DNA of 64,000 nucleotides from Lysobacterales bacterium (GTDB taxonomy: Bacteria > Pseudomonadota > Gammaproteobacteria > Xanthomonadales > Xanthomonadaceae): positions 1 to 64,000 of the forward strand of contig JAFLDZ010000010.1 of NCBI GenBank assembly GCA_017302135.1, written 5' to 3'. A program made the position numbers and the translations under genes. The notes beneath the pieces were generated by a model, which was given only the letters and a program-made list of their open reading frames with translations, ran no database searches and was not told the origin of the DNA. Every line of letters begins with the position of its first letter. Within the stretch, counting starts at the first letter, position 1. Positions 48,290 to 58,176 of this stretch are shown here, piece by piece.

Positions 48290-49090
48290 TCAGCGCAGCC
48301 CGGGCACCACCGAACGTATCACCTGCGGCCGGTAATGTTCCTGTTTCATCAGGTCCACCCCGCACTCCAGCCGTTGCAGCCAATCGAGCAGCGCGATCTG
48401 CGCGTCGCCACGGAACGGCATGCCGTGCTGGGGCACGATCATGGCCGGATTCAATTCCCGCACCATGTCCACCCAGAAGCGCACCACGCGATTGCTCGCC
48501 ATGTAGCGACGGTGAAACCCCTCCATGCACGGCCGATAGGCCTCGAAATCCTCGACGAAGCCATAGGCTCGGCCGCTGGCCACCAATCCCGAGCAGATGT
48601 CGCCGGGAAACAGGATCCGGCTGGTTTCGTCGTAGAACGAAAGATTGCCCACCGAATGCATGAAATGCGCCGGCAACGCCAGCACATCGGCATCGCCCAG
48701 TGGAATGCGCGCGCCTTCGTCCTCGACCAGCAGATAGCGTTCGCTCCCTGCGTTCTCCATGTAGTGCGGCACCAGATGCGGAACGAAGCGTCCCCACAGC
48801 CGCGAGCAGACGACTTTCGCCTGCGTGTACAGCAGCCATTTGTCGACCGAACCGATCACGTCGGGGTCCTGATGCGAACACAGGATCATGTCGATCTGAT
48901 GCGGACGCACATTGCGCCCGAGCGCAAGCATCAACGGCGTGTACAGCAGCGAACCGCCGGGATCGATCAGAGCGGAATGCGTACCATGCTTGATCAGGAA
49001 CTGGTTCGCCTGGACGCCATCGTCGCCGCGAACAAGATCGTTGTAAGCGATGCAACTGTGTTCGCCGGATTCATACAGCACGAATCCCAT
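48290..49090 (-). CDS. MBL-fold oxygen-binding di-iron (ODP-like) protein
   Basis: A 266-residue metallo-beta-lactamase-fold protein of the FprA/ODP kind. Motif 1 reads CSHQDPDVIGS, in place of the HxHxDH of hydrolases. The remaining metal residues are in ALPAHFMHSVGNLSFYDE, ILFPGDICSGLV and VPQHGMPFRG. This pattern suits a di-iron site binding O2 or NO rather than zinc hydrolysis. No flavodoxin domain is attached. The start at 49090 (MGFVLYESG) is chosen over 49141 because the upstream residues are not family-like. Redox sensing or O2 detoxification is inferred. Confidence 0.8.
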   Translation of the reverse strand: MGFVLYESGEHSCIAYNDLVRGDDGVQANQFLIKHGTHSALIDPGGSLLYTPLMLALGRNVRPHQIDMILCSHQDPDVIGSVDKWLLYTQAKVVCSRLWGRFVPHLVPHYMENAGSERYLLVEDEGARIPLGDADVLALPAHFMHSVGNLSFYDETSRILFPGDICSGLVASGRAYGFVEDFEAYRPCMEGFHRRYMASNRVVRFWVDMVRELNPAMIVPQHGMPFRGDAQIALLDWLQRLECGVDLMKQEHYRPQVIRSVVPGLR

Positions 49091-49234
49091 GAGGGACGCC
49101 CTTGCGCAAGAGGAAGTGGCGCGCAGGTTAGGGACGCGCACTCCGACGCTTCTTGATCATGCTCAACATTCGCGAATTCTCCGGAGATTTCCCGGTATTC
49201 GCATGTCCAGGTCGCGAACGCGAACCGCTCCAGG

Positions 49235-49837
49235 TCACATTTCAGTGCGCTTTGCACGCCGCATACGGATGACGAGCAGCTCACCGCCACCATCCAGCGC
49301 GAAACGCGCGCGCTCCGGACCTGCCCGTAATACCAGGGTGTCGCCTATCGATGCGTCGACGCGATTCACCGCATCAATCGCCATTGCACGACCCGACAGG
49401 ATATGGACCACCCACACGTCGTCGGGTTCGACGAACAACACCATCGAACCCACCAGCGGCCGATGCCAGAGTTCGGCATCGATGCGGTCGCGTCGCCACA
49501 TCAGGTTGAAATCGTGGGTCGGTCCGTCGATCAGTTCGCCGGACACGACCCGTTCTCCTGCGAAGCGCACCCGCCCGTGCGGCGGCTCGACATCGCACAC
49601 GTCGCCGTCCTCGAAACGCAGACGCACACCCTGGCCGTGCAGCAACACCAGCTCGCGCTCGACGCCCGGGAACGATGAAAACGGCCCATCGCACTCGATT
49701 TCGGCGATCGACAGCCGCCAGTCCCAGTCTTCGCCGTTCTGGGGCGAACGCAGGATCTCGCGGGTCCAGCCCAAGCCGTTGCGCCAGCGTTCGCGGCGGT
49801 ATTCGTGGGCGGGAATCAGCTGCAGGTTGTCGATCAT
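49235..49837 (-). CDS. HutD/Ves family protein
   Basis: A 200-residue double-beta-barrel (cupin-like) protein of the HutD/Ves family. Family marks: RRERWRNGLGWTREIL near the N-terminus, DWDWRLSIAEIECDGPFSSF and PTHDFNLMWRRD. HutD occurs in histidine-use operons in pseudomonads; Ves is cold-induced in E. coli. No hut genes are in the window, so the role is unknown. The start at 49837 is supported by GGAG 7 nt upstream; an extra eight codons upstream are possible. Confidence 0.85.
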   Translation of the reverse strand: MIDNLQLIPAHEYRRERWRNGLGWTREILRSPQNGEDWDWRLSIAEIECDGPFSSFPGVERELVLLHGQGVRLRFEDGDVCDVEPPHGRVRFAGERVVSGELIDGPTHDFNLMWRRDRIDAELWHRPLVGSMVLFVEPDDVWVVHILSGRAMAIDAVNRVDASIGDTLVLRAGPERARFALDGGGELLVIRMRRAKRTEM

Positions 49838-49946
49838 GCGAGGCTCCGGGACGGACGCCACGAGTGTAGCGAAGGAGACTCACCGCTCATCTCTTACCGG
49901 CCCCCGTATCGAGTGCTAGCCAAGGACGGGGCAAGCGCTTCGCGCA

Positions 49947-49972
49947 CCCTCCCCCCGCAGGCGGGGAGAGGG
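49947..49972. repeat. GC-rich inverted repeat between hutD-like and comEA-like genes
   Basis: CCCTCCCCCCGC (49947-49958) and GCGGGGAGAGGG (49961-49972) are complementary except at one position. It lies upstream of hutD and downstream of the comEA-like gene. Similar GC-rich intergenic palindromes are common in this group as dispersed elements; a terminator for the comEA-like transcript is possible but no T-run is present. Confidence 0.5.
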
Positions 49973-50011
49973 AAACGCGAGCACAGCGCGCGAGGGCGAG
50001 GATGGGCTGCA

Positions 50012-50350
50012 TCAGCGCTTCTTGGGAACGGCCGCCGCCGGGGCCTTCGCTGCGGTCGGCGCAGCAGCAGCGCCGCCGCCGATCAGGATCATTTCGCGGT
50101 TCTTCTCGACCGTCTTCAGGCCGATGCCGTCGACCTGGGCGAGTTGTTCGACGCTGCGGAACGGGCCGTGGGTCTTGCGGTAGGCGACGATGGCCTCGGC
50201 TTTGGTCGGGCCGACGTTGACCAGCACGCGGTCGATGGTGGCGGCGTCTGCGGTGTTGATGTTGACCTTTTCCGCCGCGAAAGCGGTGCCCAGCAGGGCC
50301 AGCGACAGGGTGGAGGCGGCGATCAGGGATTTGAGATTGAACAGGTTCAT
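50012..50350 (-). CDS. ComEA-like helix-hairpin-helix DNA-binding protein
   Basis: A 112-residue exported protein. Signal peptide MNLFNLKSLIAASTLSLALL...AFA, then the ComEA HhH domain: VNINTADAATIDRVLVNVGP, TKAEAIVAYRKTHGPFRSVE and QLAQVDGIGLKTVEKNREMI. The tail is Ala/Pro/Lys-rich. Periplasmic ComEA binds incoming DNA in natural transformation, pulling it through the outer membrane. ATG 50350 has AAGGA before it; the longer frame upstream is not protein-like. Divergent from the M20 peptidase. Confidence 0.9.
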   Translation of the reverse strand: MNLFNLKSLIAASTLSLALLGTAFAAEKVNINTADAATIDRVLVNVGPTKAEAIVAYRKTHGPFRSVEQLAQVDGIGLKTVEKNREMILIGGGAAAAPTAAKAPAAAVPKKR

Positions 50351-50594
50351 GGTGGTGTCCTTTGCGTGAAAGATGAGTGGGTTTGACGGTTTCGACCGGG
50401 TCGGTCTTCGCTGTCGGCGTTGTTTCGTCGACAGGGACAGTTTCCGGATTCGGGCCATCCGCCCACATCGCCGGACCACCCGCCCGGGGGCGGGCGAACG
50501 CCGCATCCGGGGGTAGGAAAACCCCTACAGCCCAGGCCCGCCAGGGGCGGCGGGCGTACAATGGCCGTACTTCTCCACACGGGTCTTCGACGCC

Positions 50595-52103
50595 ATGGAC
50601 ATCAGTAAATTCGAGCCGGCTTCCATCCAGGATTTCGTCGGCAACAAATGGGACGACGAAATCGTTCCGCAGCTCGTCGAATACATCCGCATCCCCAACA
50701 AGTCACCGATGTTCGACAGCGACTGGGCCGCGCACGGTTACATGGACGCGGCGGTCGCACTGATGGAAACCTGGGCGCGTGCGCAGAACGTGCAGGGGAT
50801 GCAGGTCGAAGTGGTACGCCTCGAAGGCCGCACGCCGCTGATTTTCGTCGAGATTCCGGCCAGCGCCGACGCCGGCACCGGCGACGACTGCGTACTGCTG
50901 TACGGCCATCTCGACAAGCAGCCGGAAATGACCGGCTGGGACGACGATCTCGGCCCGTGGACGCCGGTCATCAAGGGCGATCGTCTGTACGGCCGCGGCG
51001 GCGCCGACGACGGTTATGCGATCTACGGCTCGATCGCCGCGATCCAGGCGCTGCAGACGCAGGGCGTGCCGCACGCGCGCTGCGTGCTGATGATCGAAGC
51101 CTGCGAGGAATCCGGCAGCTACGACCTGCCCGCCTACGTCGACCATCTCGCCGCGCGCATCGGCAAGCCGTCGCTGGTGGTCTGTCTCGACTCCGGCTGC
51201 GGCAACTACGAACAGCTGTGGTGCACCACCTCGCTGCGCGGCCTCGCCGGCGGCAATCTCACCATCAAAGTCTTGAACGAAGGCGTGCATTCCGGCGACG
51301 CCTCCGGCGTGGTGCCGTCGAGCTTCCGGATCCTGCGCCAGTTGCTGTCGCGGATCGAAGATCAGGACACCGGCCGCATCCTGCTCGACGGGCTGCATGT
51401 CGAAGTGCCGGCTGATCGCATGCTGCAGGCGGAAACCTGCGCAGAGGTGCTGGGCACTGCGGTCTACGACAAGTTCCCGTTCCTGCCCGGCATGACGCCG
51501 ATGCATTCGGATCTCACCGAACTGGTGCTCAACCGCACCTGGCGTCCGGCGCTGTCGATCACTGGCGCGGACGGCCTGCCGCCGCTGTCGTCGGCGGGCA
51601 ATGTGCTGCGCCCCTGCACTTCGGTGAAACTGAGTTTGCGCCTGCCGCCGACGCTGGACGGCAAGCACGCTGGCGAACTGCTGACCGAAGCGCTGCTGCG
51701 CGACCCGCCGAACGGTGCCGAAGTCACCCTGCATCTGGAAAAGGATTCGACCGGCTGGAACGCGCCGACGATGACGCCCTGGCTGGAACAGGCCATCGAC
51801 GCCGCCAGCCGCGACTTCTTCGGCAAACCGGCGATGTACATGGGCGAAGGCGGCACCATCCCGTTCATGGGCATGCTCGGCGAGAAATTCCCGGGTGCGC
51901 AGTTCATGATCACCGGCGTGCTCGGCCCGCATTCCAACGCGCACGGCCCCAACGAATTCCTGCACATCCCGATGGGCAAACGCGTCACTTCGTGCGTGGC
52001 CCGGGTCATCGCCGAACACCGCAACGCCAGCGTGCGCGGCGAAACCGTCGGCGTGGCGGCGGTGGCCGGCGGCCATCATCACGGCGATCATGGCTGCTGC
52101 TGA
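50595..52103 (+). CDS. M20 family metallopeptidase (dipeptidase type)
   Basis: A 502-residue zinc peptidase. Metal-binding residues occur in order: VLLYGHLDKQPEM (His, Asp), YGRGGADDGYA (bridging Asp), MIEACEESGSYD (Glu-Glu catalytic and metal) and VVCLDSGCGN; the lid domain includes NEGVHSGDASGVVPSSF. The last His ligand is in GPHSNAHGPNEFLHIPM. The C-terminus GGHHHGDHGCC is a His/Cys-rich tail beyond the normal fold. No signal peptide, so cytosolic; it likely finishes degradation of imported peptides. Confidence 0.9.
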   Translation: MDISKFEPASIQDFVGNKWDDEIVPQLVEYIRIPNKSPMFDSDWAAHGYMDAAVALMETWARAQNVQGMQVEVVRLEGRTPLIFVEIPASADAGTGDDCVLLYGHLDKQPEMTGWDDDLGPWTPVIKGDRLYGRGGADDGYAIYGSIAAIQALQTQGVPHARCVLMIEACEESGSYDLPAYVDHLAARIGKPSLVVCLDSGCGNYEQLWCTTSLRGLAGGNLTIKVLNEGVHSGDASGVVPSSFRILRQLLSRIEDQDTGRILLDGLHVEVPADRMLQAETCAEVLGTAVYDKFPFLPGMTPMHSDLTELVLNRTWRPALSITGADGLPPLSSAGNVLRPCTSVKLSLRLPPTLDGKHAGELLTEALLRDPPNGAEVTLHLEKDSTGWNAPTMTPWLEQAIDAASRDFFGKPAMYMGEGGTIPFMGMLGEKFPGAQFMITGVLGPHSNAHGPNEFLHIPMGKRVTSCVARVIAEHRNASVRGETVGVAAVAGGHHHGDHGCC

Positions 52104-52194
52104 ACGGCTGAACGGCGGCGCGGGATGCGCCGGCAGGGGGCTGCTAGGATGCCGGGGCGTCGATTCGACGCCCTGCAATCGAGGGGACATCTCC

Positions 52195-52431
52195 ATGTTC
52201 GAAGGCATCCTGGGTTACATCGTCGGCGGCGCGGTCATCGGTCTGCTGGCGCGCCTGTTCAAGCCCGGCGCGGATGCGATGGGTTGGATCATGACGATCC
52301 TGCTCGGCATCGCCGGTGCGGCGATCGGCAGCTACCTCTACCCCGGCCAAGGCATCATGACCTGGGTGGTGGCGATCATCGGTGCGATCGTGCTGCTGTT
52401 CGTGTTCGAGATGATCCGCAAGAAACGCTGA
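52195..52431 (+). CDS. GlsB/YeaQ/YmgE family small membrane protein
   Basis: A 78-residue protein with three hydrophobic, Gly-rich helices (GYIVGGAVIGLLARLF, WIMTILLGIAGAAIGSYL, WVVAIIGAIVLLFVFEMI) and a basic end. This is the transglycosylase-associated/GlsB family, often stress-induced and of unknown biochemistry. The start at 52195 is supported by GAGGGGAC upstream. A clear terminator follows 19 bp after the stop, so it is monocistronic or ends a unit with the M20 gene. Confidence 0.9.
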   Translation: MFEGILGYIVGGAVIGLLARLFKPGADAMGWIMTILLGIAGAAIGSYLYPGQGIMTWVVAIIGAIVLLFVFEMIRKKR

Positions 52432-52450
52432 GATATCAGCGTCGCGGAGT

Positions 52451-52480
52451 AAAACGCCCGGCCATGCGCCGGGCGTTTTT
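52451..52480 (+). terminator. Rho-independent terminator between glsB-like gene and cysNC
   Basis: ACGCCCGG (52454-52461) and CCGGGCGT (52469-52476) form an 8-bp stem around a 7-nt loop, followed by TTTTGTTTT. AAAA precedes the left arm, so it can also work for the converging cysNC transcript. Confidence 0.9.
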
Positions 52481-52492
52481 GTTTTCTGCGCG

Positions 52493-54421
52493 TCAACCGC
52501 CCAGCAATCGCTTCACTACGCGCTCCGCAAGCGCTTCCGGCGTCTCGGCCTGGGTATCCAGCCGCAGCTCCGGCGCCTCCGGCACTTCGTACGGCGAATC
52601 GATGCCGGTGAAGTTGGGAATCTTGCCGGCGCGCGCTTTCGCGTACAGGCCTTTCACGTCGCGGGATTCGGCCACAGCCAGCGGCGTATCGACGAAGACC
52701 TCGATGAACTCGCCGTCGTCGAACAGATCGCGCGCCATCCGCCGCTCGGCGCGGAACGGCGAGATGAAGCTCACCAGCACGATCAAGCCGGCATCGACCA
52801 TCAGCCGGGCGACCTCGGCGACGCGGCGGATGTTTTCGACGCGATCCTCGTCGCTGAACCCCAGATCCTTGTTGAGTCCGTGACGGACGTTGTCGCCGTC
52901 GAGCAGATACGTATGCAGACCGCTCGCCATCAATCGCTTCTCGACGAGATTGGCGACCGTGGACTTGCCCGAGCCCGACAGACCCGTGAACCACAGGCAG
53001 CGCGGCGATTGAGCCAGGCTGCGCGCGCGCGCGGCCTTGTCGACGGTCAGATGCTGCCAGTGGATGTTGGCGGCGCGGCGCAGTGCGAAATCGAGCGTGC
53101 CCGCCGCGACCGTGGCGTGGGTCTGCCGGTCGATCAGGATGAAACCGCCGAGTTCGCGGCTGTCGGCGTAGGCCTCGAACGGCACCGGCTGGTCGAGATG
53201 CAGATTGCAGTAACCGACTTCGTTGAGATCGAGCGACTTGGCGGCCAGATGCTCCTGGGTATTCACGTCGACGCGGTGCTTGATCTCGGTGATCGACGCA
53301 CCGACCGTCCGCGCACCGATCTTCAGCCAGTACGGGCGCCCCGGCAGCAGCGCGTGTTCGCCCATCCACAGCAGATGCACGGCGAACTGGTCGGCCACTT
53401 CGGACGGTGCGTCTGTGGCGGCGATGACATCGCCGCGACTGATGTCGATTTCGTCTTCCAGCGTCAACGTGATCGCCTGTCCCGCTGCAGCGCCTGCGAG
53501 ATCGCCGCCATCGCCGGCCAAGATGCGCGCGACGCGCGAGCGGCGGCCCGATGGCAGCGCGACGATCTCGTCGCCCGGTGCGACCGCGCCGGACACGATC
53601 GTGCCTGCGAAGCCGCGGAAGTTCTGATCCGGACGGCACACCCACTGCACCGGCATGCGCAGGCCCAGGTCGCGGCGCGCTTCTCCGATGTCGACCGGAT
53701 TGATTTCGACGCTTTCCAGATGCTCCAGCAGCGTCGTGCCCGTGTACCAAATCATGCGCGCCGAAGGTTCCAGCATGTTGTCGCCGTTGAGCGCGGACAG
53801 CGGAATGCAGGTGACATGCGCGATGCCGAGCTGCGCGGCCAGCGCGCGATAGTCGTCGACGATCCGCGTGAACACGGCCTCGTCGTAGTCGACCAGATCC
53901 ATCTTGTTGATCGCCAGCACCACGTGACGAATGCCCAGCAGCGAGACGATGTAGCTGTGGCGGCGCGTCTGGGTCAGCAGTCCTTTGCGTGCATCGACCA
54001 GGACGATCGCGAGATCGGCGGTGGACGCGCCGGTGGCCATGTTGCGGGTGTACTGCTCGTGTCCCGGGCAATCGGCGACGATGAATTTGCGGCGATCGGT
54101 GTTGAAGAACCGGTACGCGACATCGATGGTGATGCCCTGCTCGCGCTCCGCCTGCAGGCCGTCGACCAGCAGCGCGAAATCGATCTGCCCGTTCTGGGTG
54201 CCGTGGCGCAGGCTGTCGGCTTCCAGCGCCGCGAGCTGGTCGTCCAGCAGCAGTTTGGTGTCGTGCAGCAGACGGCCGATCAGCGTGCTCTTGCCATCGT
54301 CGACGCTGCCGCAGGTGATGAAGCGCAGCAGTTGCTTGTGCTCGTGCTGCTGCAGATAGGCGGCGACGGCGGCATCGGCGTCGTGATGCTGGGCCGTGGC
54401 ATGTTGGATGCTGGTGCTCAT
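52493..54421 (-). CDS. cysNC: Bifunctional sulfate adenylyltransferase large subunit / APS kinase (CysN-CysC fusion)
   Basis: A 642-residue fusion. Residues ~30-450 are CysN, an EF-Tu-like GTPase coupling GTP hydrolysis to sulfate activation with Cys[18 protein letters not shown] (G1), [17 protein letters not shown] (G3), [15 protein letters not shown] (G4). Residues ~465-642 are APS kinase (CysC) with P-loop [16 protein letters not shown] near residue 480, making PAPS. The start TGATG-overlaps the cysD stop. The PAPS product matches the PAPS-type CysH encoded nearby. Confidence 0.96.
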   Translation of the reverse strand: MSTSIQHATAQHHDADAAVAAYLQQHEHKQLLRFITCGSVDDGKSTLIGRLLHDTKLLLDDQLAALEADSLRHGTQNGQIDFALLVDGLQAEREQGITIDVAYRFFNTDRRKFIVADCPGHEQYTRNMATGASTADLAIVLVDARKGLLTQTRRHSYIVSLLGIRHVVLAINKMDLVDYDEAVFTRIVDDYRALAAQLGIAHVTCIPLSALNGDNMLEPSARMIWYTGTTLLEHLESVEINPVDIGEARRDLGLRMPVQWVCRPDQNFRGFAGTIVSGAVAPGDEIVALPSGRRSRVARILAGDGGDLAGAAAGQAITLTLEDEIDISRGDVIAATDAPSEVADQFAVHLLWMGEHALLPGRPYWLKIGARTVGASITEIKHRVDVNTQEHLAAKSLDLNEVGYCNLHLDQPVPFEAYADSRELGGFILIDRQTHATVAAGTLDFALRRAANIHWQHLTVDKAARARSLAQSPRCLWFTGLSGSGKSTVANLVEKRLMASGLHTYLLDGDNVRHGLNKDLGFSDEDRVENIRRVAEVARLMVDAGLIVLVSFISPFRAERRMARDLFDDGEFIEVFVDTPLAVAESRDVKGLYAKARAGKIPNFTGIDSPYEVPEAPELRLDTQAETPEALAERVVKRLLGG

Positions 54422-55329
54422 CAGAAATAGCCCTCCTGCTTCTTCTTCTCCATCGACGCCGAAGGATCGTGGTCGATCACCCGTCCCTGACGTTCGGACG
54501 TGGTCGCGACCAGCATCTCGGCGATGATTTTTTCCAGCGTATCGGCCTCGGATTCGATCGCGCCGGTCAGCGGATAGCAGCCAAGCGTGCGGAATCTCAC
54601 GCGCTTGAGCACAGGGGTTTCGCCTTCGCTCAGCGGCAGGCGGTCGTCATCGACCAGGATCAGCGCGCCGTCGCGTTCCACCACCGGACGCTCGGCGGCC
54701 AGATACAGCGACGGCACCGGAATTTTTTCGCGATAGATGTAGAGCCACACGTCCAGCTCGGTCCAGTTCGAGATCGGGAACACGCGCACCGATTCGCCCT
54801 TGTGGATGCGGGTGTTGTACAGGCTCCAGAGTTCCGGGCGCTGGTTCTTGGGGTCCCAGCGGTGCTGCGCTGAGCGGAACGAGAAGATGCGTTCCTTGGC
54901 GCGCGATTTCTCTTCGTCGCGTCGCGCGCCGCCGATGGCCGCATCGAAACCGCCGAGATCCAGCGCCTGCTTCAGGCCCTGGGTCTTCATCACATCGGTG
55001 TGCACGGTGGCGCCGTGGGTGATCGGGCCGATGCCCTGCGCCACGCCATCGGGATTGGTGTGCACGCGCAGCGCGATGCCGGTTTCCGCCGCGCGGCGAT
55101 CGCGGAACGCGATCATCTCGCGGAATTTCCAGCCGGTATCGACATGCAGCAGCGGAATCGGCGATCGCGCGGGCGCGAACGCTTTCTGCAGCAGATGCAG
55201 CAGCACCGAGCTGTCCTTGCCGACCGAATACAGCATGACCGGGTTGCGGAATTCGGCTGCGACTTCACGCAGGATGTGGATGCTCTCGGCTTCGAGGCGA
55301 TCGAGATGACTCAACGCTGGATAGGACAT
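54421..55329 (-). CDS. cysD: Sulfate adenylyltransferase subunit CysD
   Basis: A 302-residue catalytic subunit (ATP + sulfate to APS + PPi) working with CysN. PP-loop-like motif [20 protein letters not shown]; conserved [20 protein letters not shown] and [20 protein letters not shown]; the C-terminus ends [15 protein letters not shown], family-typical. Same length as E. coli CysD (302). First gene of the cysD-cysNC unit; 75 bp separate it from the TSUP gene upstream, so they may form one transcript. Confidence 0.97.
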   Translation of the reverse strand: MSYPALSHLDRLEAESIHILREVAAEFRNPVMLYSVGKDSSVLLHLLQKAFAPARSPIPLLHVDTGWKFREMIAFRDRRAAETGIALRVHTNPDGVAQGIGPITHGATVHTDVMKTQGLKQALDLGGFDAAIGGARRDEEKSRAKERIFSFRSAQHRWDPKNQRPELWSLYNTRIHKGESVRVFPISNWTELDVWLYIYREKIPVPSLYLAAERPVVERDGALILVDDDRLPLSEGETPVLKRVRFRTLGCYPLTGAIESEADTLEKIIAEMLVATTSERQGRVIDHDPSASMEKKKQEGYF

Positions 55330-55404
55330 GGCTTCCGGAATGTATTGGCCGGGCGGGAACGCGCCTGCATTCGTGCGGGAGGACTGTAACGCATCAGTTA
55401 TGCA

Positions 55405-56154
55405 TCAGCCGGCGAAGGTATGGTAAAGGGTGCGAACGCTGAGGCCGATCACCAGTACGCCGACCACCGGCATGAGCAAGCGCGGCCGCACGAAGCGCAG
55501 CAACCAGGCGCCGAACGGCGCCGCAACCACGCCGCCCAGGGCCAGTCCCAGCACGATGCCGAGATGGCCGGTCCCCATCGTCAGCAGGAAGACCACGGAC
55601 GCGGTCAGGGTCACGAAGAACTCCACCGCATTGACGCTGCCCACGGTCAGGCGCAGTTCGTGTCCGCGCGCGATCAGGTTGCTGGCGACGATCGGTCCCC
55701 AGCCGCCGCCGCCGATGGCGTCCACCAGCGCGCCGAAGAATCCCAGGATCGACACGTGCGAGGTGACTTCCTTCGGGACCAGTTCGCGGAAAGACTTGAA
55801 CAGGATCATCGCGCCCATCAGCAGCAGGTAGCCGGCGATCCAGGGCTTCAGCATGTCGCCATCGATGGTGGTCAGCAAATAAGCGCCGACGCCCGCACCC
55901 AGCATTCCCGGCAACAGCAGCCGCCGGAACAGCTTGCGGTCGATGTTGCCGAAGGCGTGATGGGAGATCGCCGAGGTGCCGGTGGTGAAGCACTCGGCGG
56001 CATGCACGGTCGCGCTGCTGACCGCTGGCGGCACGCCGAAACCCAGCAACAGGCTGGACGCAGTGACCCCATAGGCCATGCCCAGCGCACCGTCGACCAG
56101 CTGCGCGGCAAAGCCGATCACGATGTAGAGGATCAAATCCGGGGGCAGATCCAT
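55405..56154 (-). CDS. TSUP family (TauE/SafE) sulfur-compound permease
   Basis: A 249-residue membrane protein with about eight helices in two repeats. The repeat starts are VIGFAAQLVDGALGMAYGVT and ILGFFGALVDAIGGGGWGPI, each with the Gly-rich TauE/SafE motif. Such permeases move sulfite, sulfate, sulfonates or sulfoacetate. The start at 56154 follows GAGGATCG. It lies directly upstream of cysD, so sulfate import or sulfite export is likely; direction cannot be read. No other sulfate transporter gene is seen in this cluster. Confidence 0.88.
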   Translation of the reverse strand: MDLPPDLILYIVIGFAAQLVDGALGMAYGVTASSLLLGFGVPPAVSSATVHAAECFTTGTSAISHHAFGNIDRKLFRRLLLPGMLGAGVGAYLLTTIDGDMLKPWIAGYLLLMGAMILFKSFRELVPKEVTSHVSILGFFGALVDAIGGGGWGPIVASNLIARGHELRLTVGSVNAVEFFVTLTASVVFLLTMGTGHLGIVLGLALGGVVAAPFGAWLLRFVRPRLLMPVVGVLVIGLSVRTLYHTFAG

Positions 56155-56321
56155 TCGGGGGACGATCCTCTCGACAGGGTTCCAGTATCGGCGACCACCC
56201 CGGATGCGGAAAGTGCGGCGGAGCATAAGCGCATAACGACTGCTCCCTTCCGGGAGCGGATACGGAAGCCTAGGCTGAATCGTCGCTCGGACCCCCTCCG
56301 CACGGACCGCAGGCCGCCTTC

Positions 56322-58160
56322 ATGTCTCCCGCCAATCCCGCCGCAACCCTGTCGACACTGCCGCAGACGCCCCTGTCAGCGGAGCCCTACCGCCAGATCG
56401 CCCATCTGGTCGAGGGGCTGGACACTGCCGGCCTGTGGTGGCTGTCCGGCTATGCCGCCGGTCTGGCGAGGGCGCAGGGGGCGGTGCCGCTGGCATCGGT
56501 CGGCGCCAACGCCGACAGCGTGGCTGCAGACCATGTCGAGCGCACGCGTCTGACCGTGGTGTACGGCAGCCAGACCGGCAACGCACGCCGCATCGCCGAA
56601 GCGCTGTTCGCCAGACTCGAAGCCGACGGCCTGCCCGTGCGCCTGCTGCGCGCGGACGCCTACCAGACCCGTGAGCTGAAGGACGAACGTTTCCTCGCCA
56701 TCGTCATCAGCACCCAGGGCGACGGCGACCCACCGGACGATGCCCGCGCACTGGTCGAATTCATCGAAGGCAAGCGCGCGCCGTCGTTGCCGCAGTTGCG
56801 TTTCACGGTGCTCGGCCTGGGCGATTCCAGCTACCCGCAGTTCTGCGCCATCGGTCAACGCTTGGACGCGCGCTTCGAAGCCCTGGGTGCGCAGCGCTGG
56901 GTCGCCCGCGCCGACGCCGATCTCGACATCGACAGCGTGGCGACGCCGTGGTCGTCGCAGCTGTATGCCGAAGCCAAAGAAGCGCTGAAGCCGCGTCCGC
57001 AGCTCGCCAGCGTCACTGCGCTGCGTCCGCACACCGCTCCGGTCGCCTGGACGCGCGAACGCCCGTTCGCGGCGGAGCTGCTGGCGAACCAGCGCATCAC
57101 CGGTCGCGGTTCGGATCGCGACATCCGTCATCTCGAACTCTCGCTCGAAGGCGCGGGCCTCGACTACGAACCCGGCGATGCGCTAGGCGTGTGGATCGAG
57201 AATCCGCCTGCGCTGGTGCAGGCGATCGCTGAAGCGCTCGATCTCGATGCCGATGCCGCCGTCGAACACGGCGGCGACACCCGCACACTGCGCGAGTGGT
57301 TGGGCAGCAAGCGCGAAATCACCCGCTTGAGCCGTCCGTTTGTGGCGACCCATGCCGCGCACGCCGGCAGCGATGCGCTGAATCGCCTGCTCGCACCGGA
57401 TCAACGCGAAGGTCTGACTGCGTTGATGGCGAAATCGCAAATCATCGATCTGCTCCAGGAACATCCGGGCGTGTGGACTGCCGAAGCGCTGGTCGAAGCG
57501 CTGCGTCCGCTGCAGCCGCGCCTGTACTCCATCGCCTCCAGCCGCAAGGCCGTCGGCGACGAAGCGCACCTCACGGTCGCGCACGTCGAATACCGGCACG
57601 GCGACGCGCTGCGCTGGGGTGCGGCCTCGCACTATCTCGCCAACCGTGAGGAAGGCGCATCGCTGCCGGTGTTCATCGAACGCAACGAACGCTTCCGCCT
57701 GCCGACCGACACGTCGCGCGACGTGATCATGATCGGCCCCGGCACCGGCGTCGCGCCGTTCCGCGGATTCGTGCAGGAACGTGCAGTCATCGGCGCGACG
57801 GGGCGGCAATGGCTGCTGTTCGGCAATCCGCATGCGCGCAGCGATTTCCTCTATCAGCTCGAATGGCAGGACGCGCTGAAGCGCGGCGAACTGCATCGCC
57901 TCGACCTCGCGTTCTCGCGCGATCAGGCGCACAAGGTCTATGTGCAGGACAGGCTGCGCGAACACGGCCGCGAACTGTTCTCGTGGCTGGAAAGCGGCGC
58001 GCATCTGTACGTCTGCGGCGACGCCACGCGGATGGCCAAGGATGTGCATGCGGCACTGCTGGAAGCGATCGCCGAGCACGGCGGCAAGTCGGCGGAAGAC
58101 GCGACCGATTATCTGAACGCTCTGCAGTCGCAGGGCCGCTACGCGCGGGACGTGTACTGA
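56322..58160 (+). CDS. cysJ: Sulfite reductase [NADPH] flavoprotein alpha subunit
   Basis: A 612-residue diflavin reductase passing electrons from NADPH through FAD and FMN to CysI. Flavodoxin domain about residues 80-225 ([41 protein letters not shown]). FAD domain has [25 protein letters not shown]-binding motif is [18 protein letters not shown], and the C-terminal Tyr stacks on FAD (RYARDVY). Similar length to E. coli CysJ (599). Divergent from the TSUP-cysD unit across 167 bp, presumably sharing a regulatory region. cysI follows after 16 bp. Confidence 0.96.
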   Translation: MSPANPAATLSTLPQTPLSAEPYRQIAHLVEGLDTAGLWWLSGYAAGLARAQGAVPLASVGANADSVAADHVERTRLTVVYGSQTGNARRIAEALFARLEADGLPVRLLRADAYQTRELKDERFLAIVISTQGDGDPPDDARALVEFIEGKRAPSLPQLRFTVLGLGDSSYPQFCAIGQRLDARFEALGAQRWVARADADLDIDSVATPWSSQLYAEAKEALKPRPQLASVTALRPHTAPVAWTRERPFAAELLANQRITGRGSDRDIRHLELSLEGAGLDYEPGDALGVWIENPPALVQAIAEALDLDADAAVEHGGDTRTLREWLGSKREITRLSRPFVATHAAHAGSDALNRLLAPDQREGLTALMAKSQIIDLLQEHPGVWTAEALVEALRPLQPRLYSIASSRKAVGDEAHLTVAHVEYRHGDALRWGAASHYLANREEGASLPVFIERNERFRLPTDTSRDVIMIGPGTGVAPFRGFVQERAVIGATGRQWLLFGNPHARSDFLYQLEWQDALKRGELHRLDLAFSRDQAHKVYVQDRLREHGRELFSWLESGAHLYVCGDATRMAKDVHAALLEAIAEHGGKSAEDATDYLNALQSQGRYARDVY

Positions 58161-58176
58161 TGGACAGGGCTGTAAA

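Noticed and set aside
48290..49090. Beta-lactamase or zinc hydrolase
   Set aside because: The HxHxDH zinc motif is replaced by HQDPDV; pattern fits di-iron ODP-like proteins.
49887..50561. 224-codon minus-strand frame over the comEA-like gene
   Set aside because: Different frame from the clear ComEA-like protein; Pro/Arg-rich and covers GC-rich palindromes.
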